DNA from: Pseudomonadota bacterium
Lineage (GTDB): Bacteria; Pseudomonadota; Gammaproteobacteria; Magnimaribacterales; D2472
Assembly (NCBI GenBank): GCA_028404565.1
Contig: JAOOBR010000004.1
Span: 1-64,000 of the forward strand
DNA length: 64,000 bases
Direction: 5' to 3'
Positions within the stretch are counted from its first letter, which is position 1. Each line of letters opens with the position of its first letter. The notes beneath the pieces were generated by a model. The model worked only from the letters and a program-made list of their open reading frames with translations. It searched no databases and had not been told where the DNA came from. A program made the translations under genes and the position numbers. Below, in pieces: positions 62,767-64,000 of the stretch.

Positions 62767-64000
62767 ATGGAAAAAGATTACAAAAATACCTTAAATCTGC
62801 CAAAAACAGATTTACCTATGAAAGCTGGTTTGCCAAATAAGGAACCAGAGATTCTTTCTTTTTGGGATTCAATCAATCTTTATAATTTAATTAGAGAAGA
62901 AAATGCTAAAAAAGATAAATTTATTCTTCACGATGGCCCGCCATATGCAAATGGCGATATTCATCTTGGCCACTCAGTAAATAAAATACTTAAAGATATT
63001 GTAATTAAGACTAAGACTTTGCAAGGCTTTGATGCACCTTATGTTCCTGGCTGGGATTGTCATGGATTACCAATAGAACTGAACGTTGAGAAAAAGTTTG
63101 GAAGAGATAGTGATACTGTAAAAGATAAATCAAAATTTATAAGTGCCTGTCGTGAATATGCTCTTTCTCAAATAGAAAATCAAAAGAAAGATTTCATACG
63201 TCTTGGAGTCTTGGGTGATTGGGAAAATTCATATAAGTCCCTTGATTCATCATTTGAAGCAGATACCGTCAGGTCTTTAGGCAGAATAGTTACAAACGGC
63301 CATCTTCAAAAAGGGGAGAAGCCTGTCCATTTTTGTTATGACTGCAAATCAGCCCTAGCAGAAGCAGAGGTTGAATATGAAGACAAAGTTTCTAAATCTA
63401 TTGATGTAGGTTTTAAAGTAAAAAAAGATTCACTCATTAAGTTAAGCGCAGCATTTTCAAAAGAAATAGATAGTTGCAGCTTTGTAATTTGGACTACTAC
63501 ACCATGGACAATTCCAGCAAATGCTGCTGTCTCAATTGGTCCAGAATTAAAATATACCTTATGTAGTTCTAAATTTGGAAACTTAATATTAGCTAGTGAT
63601 CTCATTGATCAATGTTCAGAACGCTGGGATGAGGATTTAGAGAAGATCAGCGAGGCTAAAGGCAGTGATATTAAAGACGTAGTTCTAGAACACCCTTATC
63701 TAAAAAGAGATTCTATTTTAGTTCATGGAGATCATGTCACTACAGAAACTGGAACAGGTTGTGTTCACACTGCTCCAGCTCATGGTGTCGATGACCATAA
63801 TATATGTAAAAAATTTAATATTGAGACAATTCATGCTCTGGACGGTAATGGATTTTTTGATGCAGAATATGAAGGCTTAGCTGGTCTCCCTGCAATTAAA
63901 GCTGACAAGATTGTAATTGATATTCTCAATGATTCAGGAGCTTTAATACATGTTGAAGATTTTCATCATTCATATCCATACTGCTGGAGACATAAAACTC
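62767..64000 (+). CDS. ileS: Isoleucyl-tRNA synthetase, 3'-truncated by window edge
   Basis: Own translation from ATG 62767: MEKDYKNTLNLPKTDLPMKAGLPNKEPEIL..FILHDGPPYANGDIHLGHSVNKILKDIVIKTKTLQGFDAPYVPGWDCHGLPIEL; not in the ORF track because it runs off the end. Confidence 0.97.
   Translation, partial: MEKDYKNTLNLPKTDLPMKAGLPNKEPEILSFWDSINLYNLIREENAKKDKFILHDGPPYANGDIHLGHSVNKILKDIVIKTKTLQGFDAPYVPGWDCHGLPIELNVEKKFGRDSDTVKDKSKFISACREYALSQIENQKKDFIRLGVLGDWENSYKSLDSSFEADTVRSLGRIVTNGHLQKGEKPVHFCYDCKSALAEAEVEYEDKVSKSIDVGFKVKKDSLIKLSAAFSKEIDSCSFVIWTTTPWTIPANAAVSIGPELKYTLCSSKFGNLILASDLIDQCSERWDEDLEKISEAKGSDIKDVVLEHPYLKRDSILVHGDHVTTETGTGCVHTAPAHGVDDHNICKKFNIETIHALDGNGFFDAEYEGLAGLPAIKADKIVIDILNDSGALIHVEDFHHSYPYCWRHKT

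Noticed and set aside
63336-63605. 89-aa minus-strand ORF near window end
   Set aside because: Antisense to the ileS reading frame, which I translated from 62767 and which was omitted from the ORF track because it is truncated.

Overview
AT-rich, densely packed chromosomal window whose gene order is classic Gammaproteobacteria. It looks like a streamlined, possibly marine SAR86-like, lineage, but that lineage is an inference. I see about 68 protein genes, one tRNA-Lys(TTT), no rRNA, no CRISPR array and no mobile element. Main blocks: ddl-ftsQ-ftsA; rpsF-rpsR-rplI-dnaB-alr; ferritin-like diiron protein-pyrG-kdsA-eno-ftsB-ispDF-surE-pcm-DUF368; fdxA/recA; thiolase-selO; DUF1993-proS; fmdB-aspS-yebC-[PD-(D/E)XK nuclease]-ybgC-tolQRAB-pal-cpoB-tRNA-Lys; bepA; bamC-purC-iscRSUA-fdx-iscX-ndk-rlmN-ispG-hisS-yfgM-bamB-der; sdhCDAB-sucAB-lpdA-sucCD; MATE; pdxB-msrB-murJ-ribF-ileS. 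The most interesting observations are departures from conserved synteny and embedded regulatory DNA. (1) A small phage/archaeal-resolvase-like PD-(D/E)XK nuclease sits exactly where ruvCAB is expected. (2) ProRS appears to have had its INS editing domain cleanly removed. (3) A near-consensus IscR type-1 operator is embedded in the purC stop codon over the iscR promoter. (4) A 20-bp LexA box lies upstream of recA. (5) Genes expected at conserved positions are absent: ftsZ, priB, truD, nlpD-rpoS, mutS-cinA, recX, hscBA, pilF-rodZ and dapA. (6) Three convergent gene pairs share the same stop tetranucleotide (TTAR).
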